From Actinomadura_C alba (lineage in GTDB: Bacteria > Actinomycetota > Actinomycetes > Streptosporangiales > Streptosporangiaceae): a stretch of 64,000 bases of DNA. Below the pieces are notes generated by a model that saw only the letters and a program-made list of their open reading frames with translations, did no database searches and was not told the DNA's origin. The stretch is taken from positions 1-64,000 of the forward strand of contig NZ_BAAAOK010000019.1 in the NCBI RefSeq assembly GCF_039530285.1, given 5' to 3'. This document shows, one piece after another, positions 17,810 through 25,642 of the stretch. The position numbers and the translations under genes were made by a program. Within the stretch, counting starts at the first letter, position 1; every line of letters starts with the position of its first letter.

Positions 17810-18223
17810 ATGCGACGACCGATCGGGTACTGGTGCAAGCGGCTGGATCGGCTCATCGAGGAGGCCTTCGACCGGGCGTTCGGTGCGGCGGGCGTGTCGC
17901 GCCGCCAGTGGCAGACGCTCAACGTGCTCGGCCACGGCCCCGCCGGTGACGATGCCCTCGCTGAGGCCCTGCGGCCGTTCTGGGACGGCGGCGACGTGCC
18001 GATGACCGGCGTCATCGCCGACCTGCGCGGCAGGGGCTGGATCGAGCGGGACCCGGCCGGGCGCCACGGCCTCACCCCGGGCGGCCGGGCCGCTCACGCG
18101 AGGATCGCCGAGGCCGTCGCCGGGATCCGGGCGACGGTCGCCCAGGGCGTGACCGACGAGGAGTACCGCGTCACCATGGACGTGCTGCGGCGGATGACCG
18201 AGAACCTGGAGCACGTCTGCTAA
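17810..18223 (+). CDS. MarR-like winged-helix regulator
   Basis: 137-residue protein with a winged-helix-like fold. It opens with IGYWCKRLDRLIEEAFDRAFGAAGVSRRQWQTLNVL, the MarR dimerisation helix and first DNA-binding helix. The recognition part, PFWDGGDVPMTGVIADLRGRGWIERDPAGRHGLTPGGRAAHARI, is less canonical than in its divergent neighbour. The ATG at 17810 follows AAGGAG by six bases; an ATG two codons earlier overlaps that site and is less likely. The protein is more divergent in sequence than the partner at 17335, so it does not look like a recent duplicate. It may respond to a different signal or act as a co-regulator. Confidence 0.8.
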   Translation: MRRPIGYWCKRLDRLIEEAFDRAFGAAGVSRRQWQTLNVLGHGPAGDDALAEALRPFWDGGDVPMTGVIADLRGRGWIERDPAGRHGLTPGGRAAHARIAEAVAGIRATVAQGVTDEEYRVTMDVLRRMTENLEHVC

Positions 18224-18327
18224 GCGACCTCGGCAACGAGCGTCCGGCCGGCGACCGAGCCACGCTGACCGATAGCCGCGGGCACGGGCGGTGTACGCCC
18301 GGTGCCCGCCGGCGAGGCCGTCGGTGG

Positions 18328-18333
18328 CAGACT
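18328..18333 (+). promoter_or_regulatory. Leaderless-type -10 element for the aldo/keto reductase
   Basis: CAGACT, preceded by TGG, ends seven bases before the ATG at 18341. There is no Shine-Dalgarno-like sequence between, which suggests a transcript that begins at the start codon. Confidence 0.4.
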
Positions 18334-18340
18334 CGCACCC

Positions 18341-19378
18341 ATGACCTATGTCGCCGCCGATGACCGCTATGACCGTCTTCCTTACCGCCGTTCCGGACGC
18401 AGCGGGCTCAAGCTGCCGACCGTGTCGCTGGGCCTGTGGCACAACTTCGGGGACGACCGCCCGCTGGACACCCAACGGGCCATCCTGCGGCGAGCGTTCG
18501 ATCTCGGCATCACGCACTTCGACCTCGCGAACAACTACGGCCCGCCGTTCGGCTCCGCCGAGACCAACTTCAGCCGGCTGTTCCGCGACGACTTCACGCC
18601 CTACCGCGACGAGCTGATCATCTCGACGAAGGCCGGGTACGACATGTGGCCCGGCCCGTACGGCGAGTGGGGGTCGCGCAAGTACCTGCTCGCCAGCCTG
18701 GACCAGTCGCTGGGCCGGATGGGCCTGGACTACGTCGACATCTTCTACAGCCACCGCTTCGACCCCGACACCCCGCTCGAAGAGACGATGGGCGCGCTCG
18801 ACACGGCCGTACGGTCCGGCAAGGCGCTGTACGCGGGCATCTCGTCGTACTCACCCGAGGACACCGCGCGGGCCGCCGCGATCCTGCGCGACCTCGGCAC
18901 GCCGCTGCTGATCCACCAGCCGTCGTACTCGATGCTCAACCGCTGGATCGAGGGCGGCCTGCTCGACACGCTCGAACAGGAGGGCGTCGGCTGCATCGCC
19001 TTCTCGCCGCTGGCGCAGGGCATGCTGACCGACAAGTACCTGAACGGCGTCCCGGAGGGCTCACGGGCCAGTCAGGGCAAGTCGCTGTCGCCGGACCTGC
19101 TCACCGACGAGGCCATCAAGCACGTACGGGCGCTCAACGAGCTCGCCGCTCAGCGCGGCCAGTCACTGGCGCAGATGGCCCTCGCGTGGGCGCTGCGCGA
19201 CGAGCGGGTCACCTCGGTGCTGATCGGCGCGAGCAGCGTCGCGCAGCTCGAGAACAGCGTCGCCAGCGTGGACCGGCTCGGCTTCAGCGCCGACGAGCTC
19301 GCGGCGATCGACCGTGACGCGGTCGAGGCCGGGATCAACATCTGGGCCGCCTCCAGCGAACCGGATGCGCGCGCCTGA
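18341..19378 (+). CDS. Aldo/keto reductase, YghZ / glyceraldehyde-3-phosphate reductase type
   Basis: 345-residue NADPH-dependent aldo/keto reductase. Conserved features are GLKLPTVSLGLWHNFGD (strand 1), FDLANNYGPPFGSAE (Asp and Tyr of the catalytic tetrad), STKAGYDMWPGPYGEWGSRKY (Lys plus the long loop typical of the YghZ/MgrA/Kv-beta-like subfamily) and DIFYSHRFDPDTPLEET (His). The C-terminal VLIGASSVAQLENSV binds the cofactor phosphate. Members of this subgroup reduce L-glyceraldehyde-3-phosphate and assorted toxic aldehydes such as methylglyoxal. The length and all four catalytic residues look intact. It is monocistronic and is followed by a hairpin at 19407. Confidence 0.88.
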   Translation: MTYVAADDRYDRLPYRRSGRSGLKLPTVSLGLWHNFGDDRPLDTQRAILRRAFDLGITHFDLANNYGPPFGSAETNFSRLFRDDFTPYRDELIISTKAGYDMWPGPYGEWGSRKYLLASLDQSLGRMGLDYVDIFYSHRFDPDTPLEETMGALDTAVRSGKALYAGISSYSPEDTARAAAILRDLGTPLLIHQPSYSMLNRWIEGGLLDTLEQEGVGCIAFSPLAQGMLTDKYLNGVPEGSRASQGKSLSPDLLTDEAIKHVRALNELAAQRGQSLAQMALAWALRDERVTSVLIGASSVAQLENSVASVDRLGFSADELAAIDRDAVEAGINIWAASSEPDARA

Positions 19379-19406
19379 CCCGCGTACGGGCCCGTCACGT
19401 CACGTG

Positions 19407-19435
19407 CCCCCGTTCCTCCGGCCGGAGGACGGGGG
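19407..19435. terminator. Hairpin terminator after the aldo/keto reductase
   Basis: CCCCCGT, a bulged T, then CCTCCGGCCGGAGG and ACGGGGG pair into a long GC stem 29 bases after the reductase stop. There is no U-run, as is usual in actinomycetes. It may also serve the opposite-strand DUF397 gene, whose stop is at 19484. Confidence 0.65.
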
Positions 19436-19444
19436 TACGTCCGT

Positions 19445-19480
19445 TTCGGCGAGTTCGGCGAGTTCGGCGAGTTCGGCGAG
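19445..19480. repeat. 9-bp tandem repeat (TTCGGCGAG)4
   Basis: Four exact copies of TTCGGCGAG fill the gap between the hairpin at 19407 and the stop codon of the DUF397 gene. Read on the minus strand it lies just after that stop and encodes nothing obvious. Confidence 0.75.
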
Positions 19481-19483
19481 GCG

Positions 19484-19675
19484 TCAAAGCGCCAGGTCAC
19501 CGGCTTTGATCCGCGTGAGCAGCCCGCCGAACGCCTCGACCGAGAGCAGCAGGTGCCCGGCCTCCGGGCTCTTGCTGTCACGGACGCCGATGACACCGGA
19601 GATCTGGCCGACCTCGACGCACTCGCCACCGGACGTGTTGCTTCGGCTGCTCTTGCGCCACACCACGCCGTTCAT
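19484..19675 (-). CDS. DUF397 domain-containing protein
   Basis: 63-residue DUF397 protein. The typical sequence is visible: VVWRKSSRSNTSGGECVEV, followed by VGVRDSKSPEAGHLLLSVEAFGGLLTRIKAGDL. These small actinobacterial proteins accompany XRE-type DUF5753 regulators and act in developmental or antibiotic regulation in Streptomyces. The ATG overlaps the stop of the upstream DUF5753 fragment by four bases, so the pair was once translationally coupled. Because that partner has lost its DNA-binding half, this copy may no longer be regulated normally. Its own sequence looks intact. Confidence 0.85.
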   Translation of the reverse strand: MNGVVWRKSSRSNTSGGECVEVGQISGVIGVRDSKSPEAGHLLLSVEAFGGLLTRIKAGDLAL

Positions 19676-20064
19676 CGCATGGCCTCCACGGCTCGTCTGA
19701 TCAGGTCACGGGACAGGTTCACGGGAAGCGCCTCTTGTCCAATGCGCTCGTACCTTAATAGGAAGGATCGCATCTCTGGGGCGGAGGGTACCAATCGCCC
19801 GCCACCGGGAGCTTCTACATATCCAACGTCACCCGTGTCCACGCTCAGGACCATGAACGCCCCATCCAAACCCGGGTGCGCGCCCGCGGCCTTCGGGACG
19901 ACGCGAATGACGATGTTCGGTGACTCCGAGGCCTCTAGCAGTCGCTTGAGCTGAGCGCGCATCACTTCCGGCCCACCCACGGGAATTTCCAGGAGCCCTT
20001 CGAAGAGCAGGACGAACAGCTGAGGCGGATCGTCGTCGGCATCGCCGCCGCTCTCATCCGCCAC
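19672..20064 (-). pseudogene. 5'-truncated DUF5753 (XRE-family) regulator
   Basis: 130 codons matching only the C-terminal part of DUF5753 regulators (PVGGPEVMRAQLKRLLEASESPNIVIRVVPKAAGAHPGLDGAFMVL, and the PEMRSFLLRYERIGQEAL helix). Full-length relatives are about 270-290 residues and start with a helix-turn-helix, which is absent here. A TGA lies three codons upstream of the GTG at 20064, and similarity stops abruptly near 20080, next to AGACGACGTCT at 20081. The same 11-mer stands at the 5' edge of the transposase remnant at 21241. It could still be translated as a short protein, but it cannot bind DNA as the family does. Confidence 0.7.
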
Positions 20065-20080
20065 GCCGACTCACCAGATC

Positions 20081-21251
20081 AGACGACGTCTAAATAAGGA
20101 CGGCGGATCATGGACATAAAAGAATGTCGGCTATGCCGTCGCCGCCCGCCTTGGCCCCTGGCATCGTCGTCAAAGGGGGCGAATCGTACCACCGATCTGG
20201 TCCACCTCTGGCAGCATCTCGCCTCGTCTGGTCCCGATGGTGACCGCACAGGCGACGTCGCCGGGCATCAGGATCCGAAACTGCACGGCATCGATCGATC
20301 CCTTGGAGCTCTCGAGCGTATAGCTCGCCTTGACCGCCGGTCGTCCCCCAATGACGACGTCGTCCGCCTGGACATTCTGCCCGCCGATACGGGCCAGCTG
20401 TATTTTGGTGATATTTCCGAACGCTTCAGCGGGTGCGCCGTCATTGGGCACACAAAGGCCGCTGATATTTTTAGTGAACCCGCTCTCGATACTGTGCGTA
20501 TCGATGATGAACAGCATCTTTTTGCCTTTTAGTTCGGCCGCACCCTTCTCCACGATGGCGACCTCGGAGGGGGTTCCCTGGAACTTTTGTTTGAGCTGTT
20601 CAGCCACGTTTGCGCTGTTGACATCGATGTCCGTCCAGCCTCTCGGTACTCCGATGGACAGGCCGATGGTCCGGTTGTCGATCCTGTGCCATCCGGTGGG
20701 CAGTGTCGACGAGAGCCGCGATACCGCAGGTGAGGCGCTTACCGATTCCGAGGAAGAGGCACCCTGGGGGTTCGCCGAACAGCTGACGGTCAGAGTCGTT
20801 ACCACTACCAGAAGGCCGGCTACCGCAGGTCGACGCCTCAGGACCAACACCCCACTCTTTAGTTACAAGCCGCACGATGACGGCGCTCACGCCCTGTGCG
20901 GACCGGCGCCTGCCGGAGATGCATCCTACTCCCGCTCGACTCCACCACCCAGCGATGACGGTGGCCCAGCCGTTGCGAGCGGATCGGCGGGATGCCTTGC
21001 ACCAGTGACTGCAGCGCAAGCTTGTCGTGGGTGTTGGCAGCCGAGATCCCGATAGACAGTGGCAGACCGGCCCGGCCGGTGAGCAAGTGGATCTTCGACC
21101 CGTTCTTGCCGCGGTCGACAGGATTCGGTCCCGTCAGCTCCCCCCCTGTGGCGGCGCGGACGCTAACCGAATCTATGGCGCACCGCGACCAGTCCAGCTC
21201 GCCGGCCGCCCCCCGCTCGTCCAGCATCACCCTGTGCAGGAGACGACGTCT
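20081..21251. repeat. 11-bp direct repeats bounding a scarred segment
   Basis: AGACGACGTCT occurs at 20081-20091 and again at 21241-21251 in the same orientation. Each copy lies at the broken 5' end of a minus-strand gene, the DUF5753 fragment and the transposase fragment respectively. The lipoprotein gene lies between them. This could be a recombination scar, or chance with a partly palindromic motif. Confidence 0.45.
20170..20850 (-). CDS. Hypothetical lipoprotein
   Basis: 226-residue predicted lipoprotein with N-terminal LRRRPAVAGLLVVVTTLTVSC; the lipobox LTVSC gives acylation at about Cys24. A Ser/Ala-rich linker follows. The globular part (PTGWHRIDNRTIGLSIGVPRGWTDIDVN ... VVIGGRPAVKASYTL ... 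GDVACAVTIGTRRG) resembles small membrane-anchored proteins of the PsbP/LpqN kind that are common in actinomycetes. No enzyme motif is visible. The GTG start is taken at 20850. It lies between two truncated genes, and its third-position GC is lower than that of its neighbours, which may indicate recent acquisition. Function unknown. Confidence 0.7.
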   Translation of the reverse strand: MLVLRRRPAVAGLLVVVTTLTVSCSANPQGASSSESVSASPAVSRLSSTLPTGWHRIDNRTIGLSIGVPRGWTDIDVNSANVAEQLKQKFQGTPSEVAIVEKGAAELKGKKMLFIIDTHSIESGFTKNISGLCVPNDGAPAEAFGNITKIQLARIGGQNVQADDVVIGGRPAVKASYTLESSKGSIDAVQFRILMPGDVACAVTIGTRRGEMLPEVDQIGGTIRPL

Positions 21252-21252
21252 T
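20865..21252 (-). pseudogene. IS5-family transposase remnant
   Basis: The minus strand encodes LHRVMLDERGAAGELDWSRCAIDSVSVRA, then GGELTGPNPVDRGKNGSKIHLL and GLPLSIGISAANTHD, the DDE core of IS5/IS427-type transposases. After LVQGIPPIRS the sequence jumps directly to QRLGHRHRWVVE, so about 50 residues are missing in the middle. The C-terminus then continues in a shifted frame (SAVIVRLVTKE near 20850). The N-terminus is cut near 21252. No complete terminal inverted repeats were found, so the element cannot move by itself. Confidence 0.75.
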
Positions 21253-21260
21253 ATTCACCT

Positions 21261-21377
21261 CCGCACCGCCAAGCGGTCACCACACCCGAGCCCCCGGTCG
21301 GCCGAGGCCGGCAGGTGGACCCACCTCCCGCCGTGATCATGCAGTTGTTCGCCGGGCCGCACCGCCAAGCGGTCACC
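21261..21377. repeat. 21-bp direct repeat pair in an intergenic region
   Basis: CCGCACCGCCAAGCGGTCACC (21261-21281) recurs exactly at 21357-21377. The region between carries a copy of the dispersed element at 21327. The 260-base stretch 21253-21516 shows no gene. Confidence 0.7.
21327..21352 (+). repeat. Dispersed intergenic repeat, copy 1
   Basis: A 26-bp element built around GTGATCATGCAGTTGTTCGC, with CCCGCC before it, matches 42202-42227 with a single mismatch. Both copies are intergenic and near transposase remnants. Confidence 0.6.
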
Positions 21378-21470
21378 GCTCCCGAAGCCCCGCCATGCGT
21401 CCGCTCGCCGCGGCATGGGCGGTCGCCCCAACTGCCATTGACCGTGCCGGGGTGATCGCTTACGTTCCTC

Positions 21471-21488
21471 GTACCGACCGGTCGGTAC
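21471..21488. promoter_or_regulatory. TetR-type operator palindrome
   Basis: GTACCGACCGGTCGGTAC is an 18-bp perfect palindrome of the classic ACCGACCGGTCGGT class bound by TetR-family repressors. It lies 28 bases upstream of the ATG of the secreted hydrolase. The nearest TetR gene in the window (49194) has a different operator beside it, so the cognate repressor is probably elsewhere. Confidence 0.65.
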
Positions 21489-21516
21489 GCGCCGGCGGAC
21501 ACAGGAGGGGAGCCCC

Positions 21517-22866
21517 ATGCGCCCACGTTCCGTCCTGCACCGCCTCGGCCTCGTCTCGGCCGCGACCGCACTCGCCGTCGCGCTCGGTTCGGCCGCGCCC
21601 GCCGGCGCCGAGTCCTCGCCGGGGGACGGCCCGCTGCCCGGTTACACGATCGACAATCCGCCGCTCACCCCGGCCATCGTGCGCGGCGAGCCGACCCGGG
21701 TGATGCAGGGCGTGCACCGACACGCGGCCTACGATATCGAGGTGCCGCCGAAATGGAACGGCGAGCTGGTGATGTGGGCGCACGGATACCGTGGCACCGG
21801 CACAGTTCTCACGGTGGACACACCCGGGTACGGGCTGCGCCAGAAGCTGCTCGACCAGGGGTACGCGTGGGCGGCGTCGTCGTACTACGCCAACGGCTAC
21901 GACGTGCGCGCCGGCGTGCTCGGTACCCGGGACCTGGCGCTGCTGTTCCGCGACCGCGTCCGTAAGCCGCGCCGCACGTTCATCGCCGGCGTCTCGATGG
22001 GCGGGCACGTCATCGGCCGCTCGCTGGAGGAGTATCCGGGCTTCTACGCCGGGGGCCTGCCGATGTGCGGAGTGCTCGGCGACCACGCGCTGTTCGACTT
22101 CCTGCTCGACTACAACCTCGTGGCCCAGGACCTTGCGGACGTCGACGCCCACCCGCCGGCCGCCGACTACCTGACGAACGCGGTGCCGAGGATCCAGCGG
22201 GCGCTCGGTCTCGACGGGCTGCGGCCCGGCGGCCCGGACACCACCAACGACCGGGGCAAGCAGCTGCGCGCCATCACGATCAACCGCAGCGGCGGGGAGC
22301 GGCCCGGAGCGGTCGCGGCCTTCTCGGTGTGGAAGGACTTCCTGTTCTCCCTCGGTACCCCGCCCACCGGCGACTCGCTGCCGGAGGATCCGGGCAAGGT
22401 GGCGACCAACCTGCTCACCCGCTATTCGCCCGACTCGCCGGTGCGGGTCAACCGTACGGTGGAGCGGGTGGCGCCCGAGTCCCTTCGGGACCGGCTCTCC
22501 CCTGGCCTGTCCGAGGTGCCGCAGATCTTCGGCGTGCCGAGTGCCCCGGTGCTGAGCCTGCACGGCCTCGGCGACCTGTTCGTGCCGTTCTCGATGGAGC
22601 AGGCTTACCGGTCCGACGCGGCCCGGCACGGCCGGAGCGGGCTGGTCGTCCAGCGGGCGATCCGGACCGCCGATCACTGCGAGTTCTCCGCCGCCGAGGC
22701 CGGCGCCGCCTGGGACGATCTGCGGTCCTGGGTCCAGCGGGGCGCCCGGCCGGCCGGCGACGACGTGCGCAGTCCCTCGGCGGCCGACTACGGCTGCCGG
22801 TTCAGCGACCGTGCGGCCTACTCCGCCGGAACGGGCACCCGCCGCCTGTACAGCGCCTGCCCCTGA
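21517..22866 (+). CDS. Secreted alpha/beta hydrolase
   Basis: 449-residue exported hydrolase. The signal peptide is at about 1-31 (HRLGLVSAATALAVALGSAAPAGA). The alpha/beta fold shows KWNGELVMWAHGYRG (oxyanion strand), the nucleophile elbow GVSMGGH with Ser at 160, PVLSLHGLGDLFVPF with an acid-site Asp, and ADHCEFSAAEAGAAWDDL with the likely catalytic His. An esterase or tannase-like role on an extracellular ester or polymer is plausible; the substrate is not evident. A strong AGGAGGGG site precedes the ATG. The TetR-type palindrome immediately upstream implies inducible expression. Confidence 0.8.
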   Translation: MRPRSVLHRLGLVSAATALAVALGSAAPAGAESSPGDGPLPGYTIDNPPLTPAIVRGEPTRVMQGVHRHAAYDIEVPPKWNGELVMWAHGYRGTGTVLTVDTPGYGLRQKLLDQGYAWAASSYYANGYDVRAGVLGTRDLALLFRDRVRKPRRTFIAGVSMGGHVIGRSLEEYPGFYAGGLPMCGVLGDHALFDFLLDYNLVAQDLADVDAHPPAADYLTNAVPRIQRALGLDGLRPGGPDTTNDRGKQLRAITINRSGGERPGAVAAFSVWKDFLFSLGTPPTGDSLPEDPGKVATNLLTRYSPDSPVRVNRTVERVAPESLRDRLSPGLSEVPQIFGVPSAPVLSLHGLGDLFVPFSMEQAYRSDAARHGRSGLVVQRAIRTADHCEFSAAEAGAAWDDLRSWVQRGARPAGDDVRSPSAADYGCRFSDRAAYSAGTGTRRLYSACP

Positions 22867-22887
22867 CGGTTCCGGCGGCGGGGCGGC

Positions 22888-22902
22888 CGGGCGCCGCCCG
22901 GG
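22888..22902. terminator. Short GC hairpin between convergent genes
   Basis: CCGGGC-GCC-GCCCGG lies in the 42-base gap between the stop of the hydrolase (22866) and that of the ROK regulator (22909). A compact bidirectional terminator is plausible. Confidence 0.4.
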
Positions 22903-22908
22903 CCCTGG

Positions 22909-24165
22909 TCAGCCCGGCAGCCGCGACAGGCCCAGGCCCGGACGGCCGTCCACCACGGGCGCCCGGGACGGCCCGGTGGGGACGCCGCCGCGGTCGAGGA
23001 GCCGCGCCAGGGGAAGGGTGGCCGCGCCGACCGCGACCGCCTCCGGGCCCAGGTGGCACAGCTCGATGGAGGTCTGCGCGAACGGCCGGCGCAGCGCGTA
23101 CTCCGCCGCCGCGGCCCGGACCCGCCCAAGGATGCGGCCGCCGAGCATCAGGCCCGCCCAGCCGCCGATGATGATCTTCTCGGGGTTGAAGAGGTTGATC
23201 AGGTCGGCGATCCCCGCGCCCAGATACGTCGCGGTCTCCTCGAGCACGTCGCGAGCGGCCGGCGCGGGGTCGGCGAGCACGCGGGCGAGCGCCGACTCCT
23301 CGTCGGCGTCCTCGGCCCGAGCCCCGCCGGCGGCGTGATACCGCCTGAGGACCGCACCGGCGCCCACGTACGCCTCGAGGCAGCCACGGGCACCGCAGCG
23401 GCACCTCGCGCCGCCGACCTGGGCCGTGGTGTGGCCCCACTCGCCGGCGCTGCCGGTCGCACCCCGGTAGGGCGTACCGTCCGTGACCACGCACGCTCCG
23501 ACGCCGGAGCCGATCAGCGCCACGACGGCGCTGCGGCAGCCGCGCCCGGCACCGAACCACATCTCCGCCTGGCCGAGCGCGGTGGCGCCGTTCTCGACGA
23601 AGAGCGGCAGGTCGGTGCACTCGGCCAGCATCTGCTCCAGCGGCACCGCGTCCCAGCCGATGGTCTGGCTGTGGACGACGGCCTCGGGAGTGCGCTCCAC
23701 GACGCCGGGCACGCCCACGCCGATGCCGATGATGCCGGGACCGTCCCCCGCCTCGGCGATGACCGTGCGCAGGCCGGCCCGGATGTGCCCGACGACGGCC
23801 TGGACGTCGTGCCCGCCGTCGCCCAGCGGCAGGTCGGCCTTGGCCAGCCGGCTCAGGTGCAGGTCGAACAGCTCGACGATGACGCGGGTCTCCCCCACGT
23901 CCACGCCCACGAGCCGGCCGTAGTCGCGGGCGGACCTGAGGAGCACCCGGGGCCGGCCGCCGTCGGACTCGACCGTGCCCGCCTCGACGACGAGACCGCC
24001 CTCGATGAGCTCGGCGACGACATTGCTGACCGACGCCGCGCTCAGGCCGGTGCGCCGGCTCAGCTCCTGCCGGCTCAGCGGGCCGTCGAAATAGAGGCTG
24101 CGCAGAAGCACCGACCGGTTGCCCCGTCGCAGGTCACGCACGGTGCGTTTGGTGCCCTCAGGCAT
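22909..24165 (-). CDS. ROK-family transcriptional repressor
   Basis: 418-residue ROK repressor. An N-terminal winged helix-turn-helix (LRSLYFDGPLSRQELSRRTGLSAASVSNVVAELIEGGLV, about 18-57) is followed by the ROK sugar-kinase-like fold. That fold has VGVDVGETRVIVELFD (phosphate-1), GIGVGVPGVVE and the zinc-binding signature CRCGARGCLEAYVG near 278. ROK regulators of this architecture bind a sugar or sugar phosphate and repress uptake genes. It is divergent from the ABC binding-protein gene, with an inverted repeat midway between them, so it very probably controls that sugar operon and itself. Confidence 0.88.
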   Translation of the reverse strand: MPEGTKRTVRDLRRGNRSVLLRSLYFDGPLSRQELSRRTGLSAASVSNVVAELIEGGLVVEAGTVESDGGRPRVLLRSARDYGRLVGVDVGETRVIVELFDLHLSRLAKADLPLGDGGHDVQAVVGHIRAGLRTVIAEAGDGPGIIGIGVGVPGVVERTPEAVVHSQTIGWDAVPLEQMLAECTDLPLFVENGATALGQAEMWFGAGRGCRSAVVALIGSGVGACVVTDGTPYRGATGSAGEWGHTTAQVGGARCRCGARGCLEAYVGAGAVLRRYHAAGGARAEDADEESALARVLADPAPAARDVLEETATYLGAGIADLINLFNPEKIIIGGWAGLMLGGRILGRVRAAAAEYALRRPFAQTSIELCHLGPEAVAVGAATLPLARLLDRGGVPTGPSRAPVVDGRPGLGLSRLPG

Positions 24166-24250
24166 TTGCGGCCCCTTCCCGCCGGCACTCTGGCCGCACG
24201 GTCCCCGATAGAGATGGCAGGTCTTGACGGCCCATCATCCCACTGCTTAG

Positions 24251-24275
24251 ATCACGCCATGAATTAAGGCGTGAT
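24251..24275. promoter_or_regulatory. Putative ROK operator
   Basis: ATCACGCC-N9-GGCGTGAT, an inverted repeat with 8-bp arms and an AT-rich ATGAATTAA spacer, sits in the 142-base gap between the ROK gene and the sugar-binding-protein gene. The position fits control of both directions. Confidence 0.55.
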
Positions 24276-24307
24276 TCTACTTCCTCTGACCGCGGAGGGC
24301 AGAGCAC

Positions 24308-25642
24308 ATGCACACCCACCCCCTCTCCAGACTCCGCCGGACCTGGGCGGCGACGGCCGCCCTCATCGCCCTCGCGACCGCGTCGGCTGCCTGCGGCGGC
24401 GGTACGCCCACGGGCGGCGCGAACGACGCGCCGAAGACGCTCACCTACTGGGCGAGCAACCAGGGCGCGACCCTCGAGTTCGACAAGGAGGTGCTGACCC
24501 CGGAGCTGGCCAAGTTCGAGCAGCAGACCGGCATCAAGGTGAAGCTCGAGGTCGTCCCCTGGACCGACCTGCTCAACCGCATCCTCGCGGCCACCACGTC
24601 GGGCCAGGGACCGGACGTGCTGAACATCGGCAACACCTGGTCGGCGTCGTTGCAGGCCACCGGCGGGCTGGTGCAGTTCGACACCAAGACGATGGACGCG
24701 GTCGGCGGCAAGGCCCGGTTCCTGCCGTCCGCGCTCGCCTCCGCCGGCGCTCCCGGCAAGGACCCCACGGCCGTCCCGCTCTACTCCCTGGCGTACGGGC
24801 TGTACTACAACAAGAAGCACTTCGCCGACGCCGGAATCGACAAGCCGCCGGCCACCTGGGAAGAGCTGATCGAGGACGGCAAGAAGCTCACCAAGGGCGA
24901 CCGGCACGGTCTCGCGATCGAGGGCGCGAGCATCCCGGAGAACTCCCACCACGCGTTCGTCTTCGGCCAGCAGTACGGCGCCGACTTCTTCGACGCCGCG
25001 GGCAAGCCGCAGTTCGACACGCCGCAAGCGGTGACCGCGGTCAAGGCGTACGTCGACCTGATGGCCCGCGACAAGATCGCCGCACCCGGCAACGCCGAGT
25101 ACTCGGCGAACCAGTCGCTGAAGGACTTCGCCACCGGCAAGGCGTCGATGCTGATGTGGCAGTCGGCCGCGACCTCGCTGGCCAATCTCGGCATGAAGCC
25201 CGACGAGTGGGGCGTCGTGCCCGTTCCGCTGCCGGCCCAGCCTCCGCCCGGCGGCAAGAAGGTCACCTCCCTGGTCGCCGGCATCAACATCGCGATCTTC
25301 AAGTCCACCCGCAACCGTGACGGCGCGCTGAAGTTCGTGAAGTTCATGACCAGCGACGAGGAGCAGAAGACCCTCAACAAGACCTACAAGTCGCTGCCGC
25401 CGGTGCTCCCGGCGCAGCAGGACCCGGCCTTCTCCACGCCCGACCAGCAGACCTTCAAGCAGATCCTCGCGAGCAGCGCCGCTCCGCTGCCGATGGTGCC
25501 GCAGGAGAGCCAGTTCGAAACGCTGGTCGGCGGGGCCCTGAAGGACCTGTTCGCGGACGCGGCCGCCGGGCGGCCCATCACCGAGGAGCGGGTGAAGTCG
25601 AAGCTGACCGCGGCGCAGCAGCGGATGGGCCAGGGCGGGTGA
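24308..25642 (+). CDS. Sugar ABC transporter substrate-binding lipoprotein
   Basis: 444-residue family-1 extracellular solute-binding protein. The lipoprotein signal (RRTWAATAALIALATASAAC) puts the acylated Cys at about 29. The mature domain starts KTLTYWASNQGATLEFDKEVLTPELAKFEQQTGIKVKLEVVPWTDLLNRI and contains GQGPDVLNIGNTWSASLQATGG, LYSLAYGLYYNKKHF and ATSLANLGMKPDEWGVVPVP, all typical of the oligosaccharide-binding CUT1 family. It delivers sugar to the two permeases encoded next. Since a GH1 beta-glucosidase follows, a beta-glucoside such as cellobiose is a reasonable guess. Its stop overlaps the next start by four bases. Confidence 0.9.
   Translation: MHTHPLSRLRRTWAATAALIALATASAACGGGTPTGGANDAPKTLTYWASNQGATLEFDKEVLTPELAKFEQQTGIKVKLEVVPWTDLLNRILAATTSGQGPDVLNIGNTWSASLQATGGLVQFDTKTMDAVGGKARFLPSALASAGAPGKDPTAVPLYSLAYGLYYNKKHFADAGIDKPPATWEELIEDGKKLTKGDRHGLAIEGASIPENSHHAFVFGQQYGADFFDAAGKPQFDTPQAVTAVKAYVDLMARDKIAAPGNAEYSANQSLKDFATGKASMLMWQSAATSLANLGMKPDEWGVVPVPLPAQPPPGGKKVTSLVAGINIAIFKSTRNRDGALKFVKFMTSDEEQKTLNKTYKSLPPVLPAQQDPAFSTPDQQTFKQILASSAAPLPMVPQESQFETLVGGALKDLFADAAAGRPITEERVKSKLTAAQQRMGQGG

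Noticed and set aside
20110..20532. 140-codon plus-strand frame opposite the lipoprotein
   Set aside because: The minus-strand lipoprotein has a lipobox and sensible composition; this frame does not.
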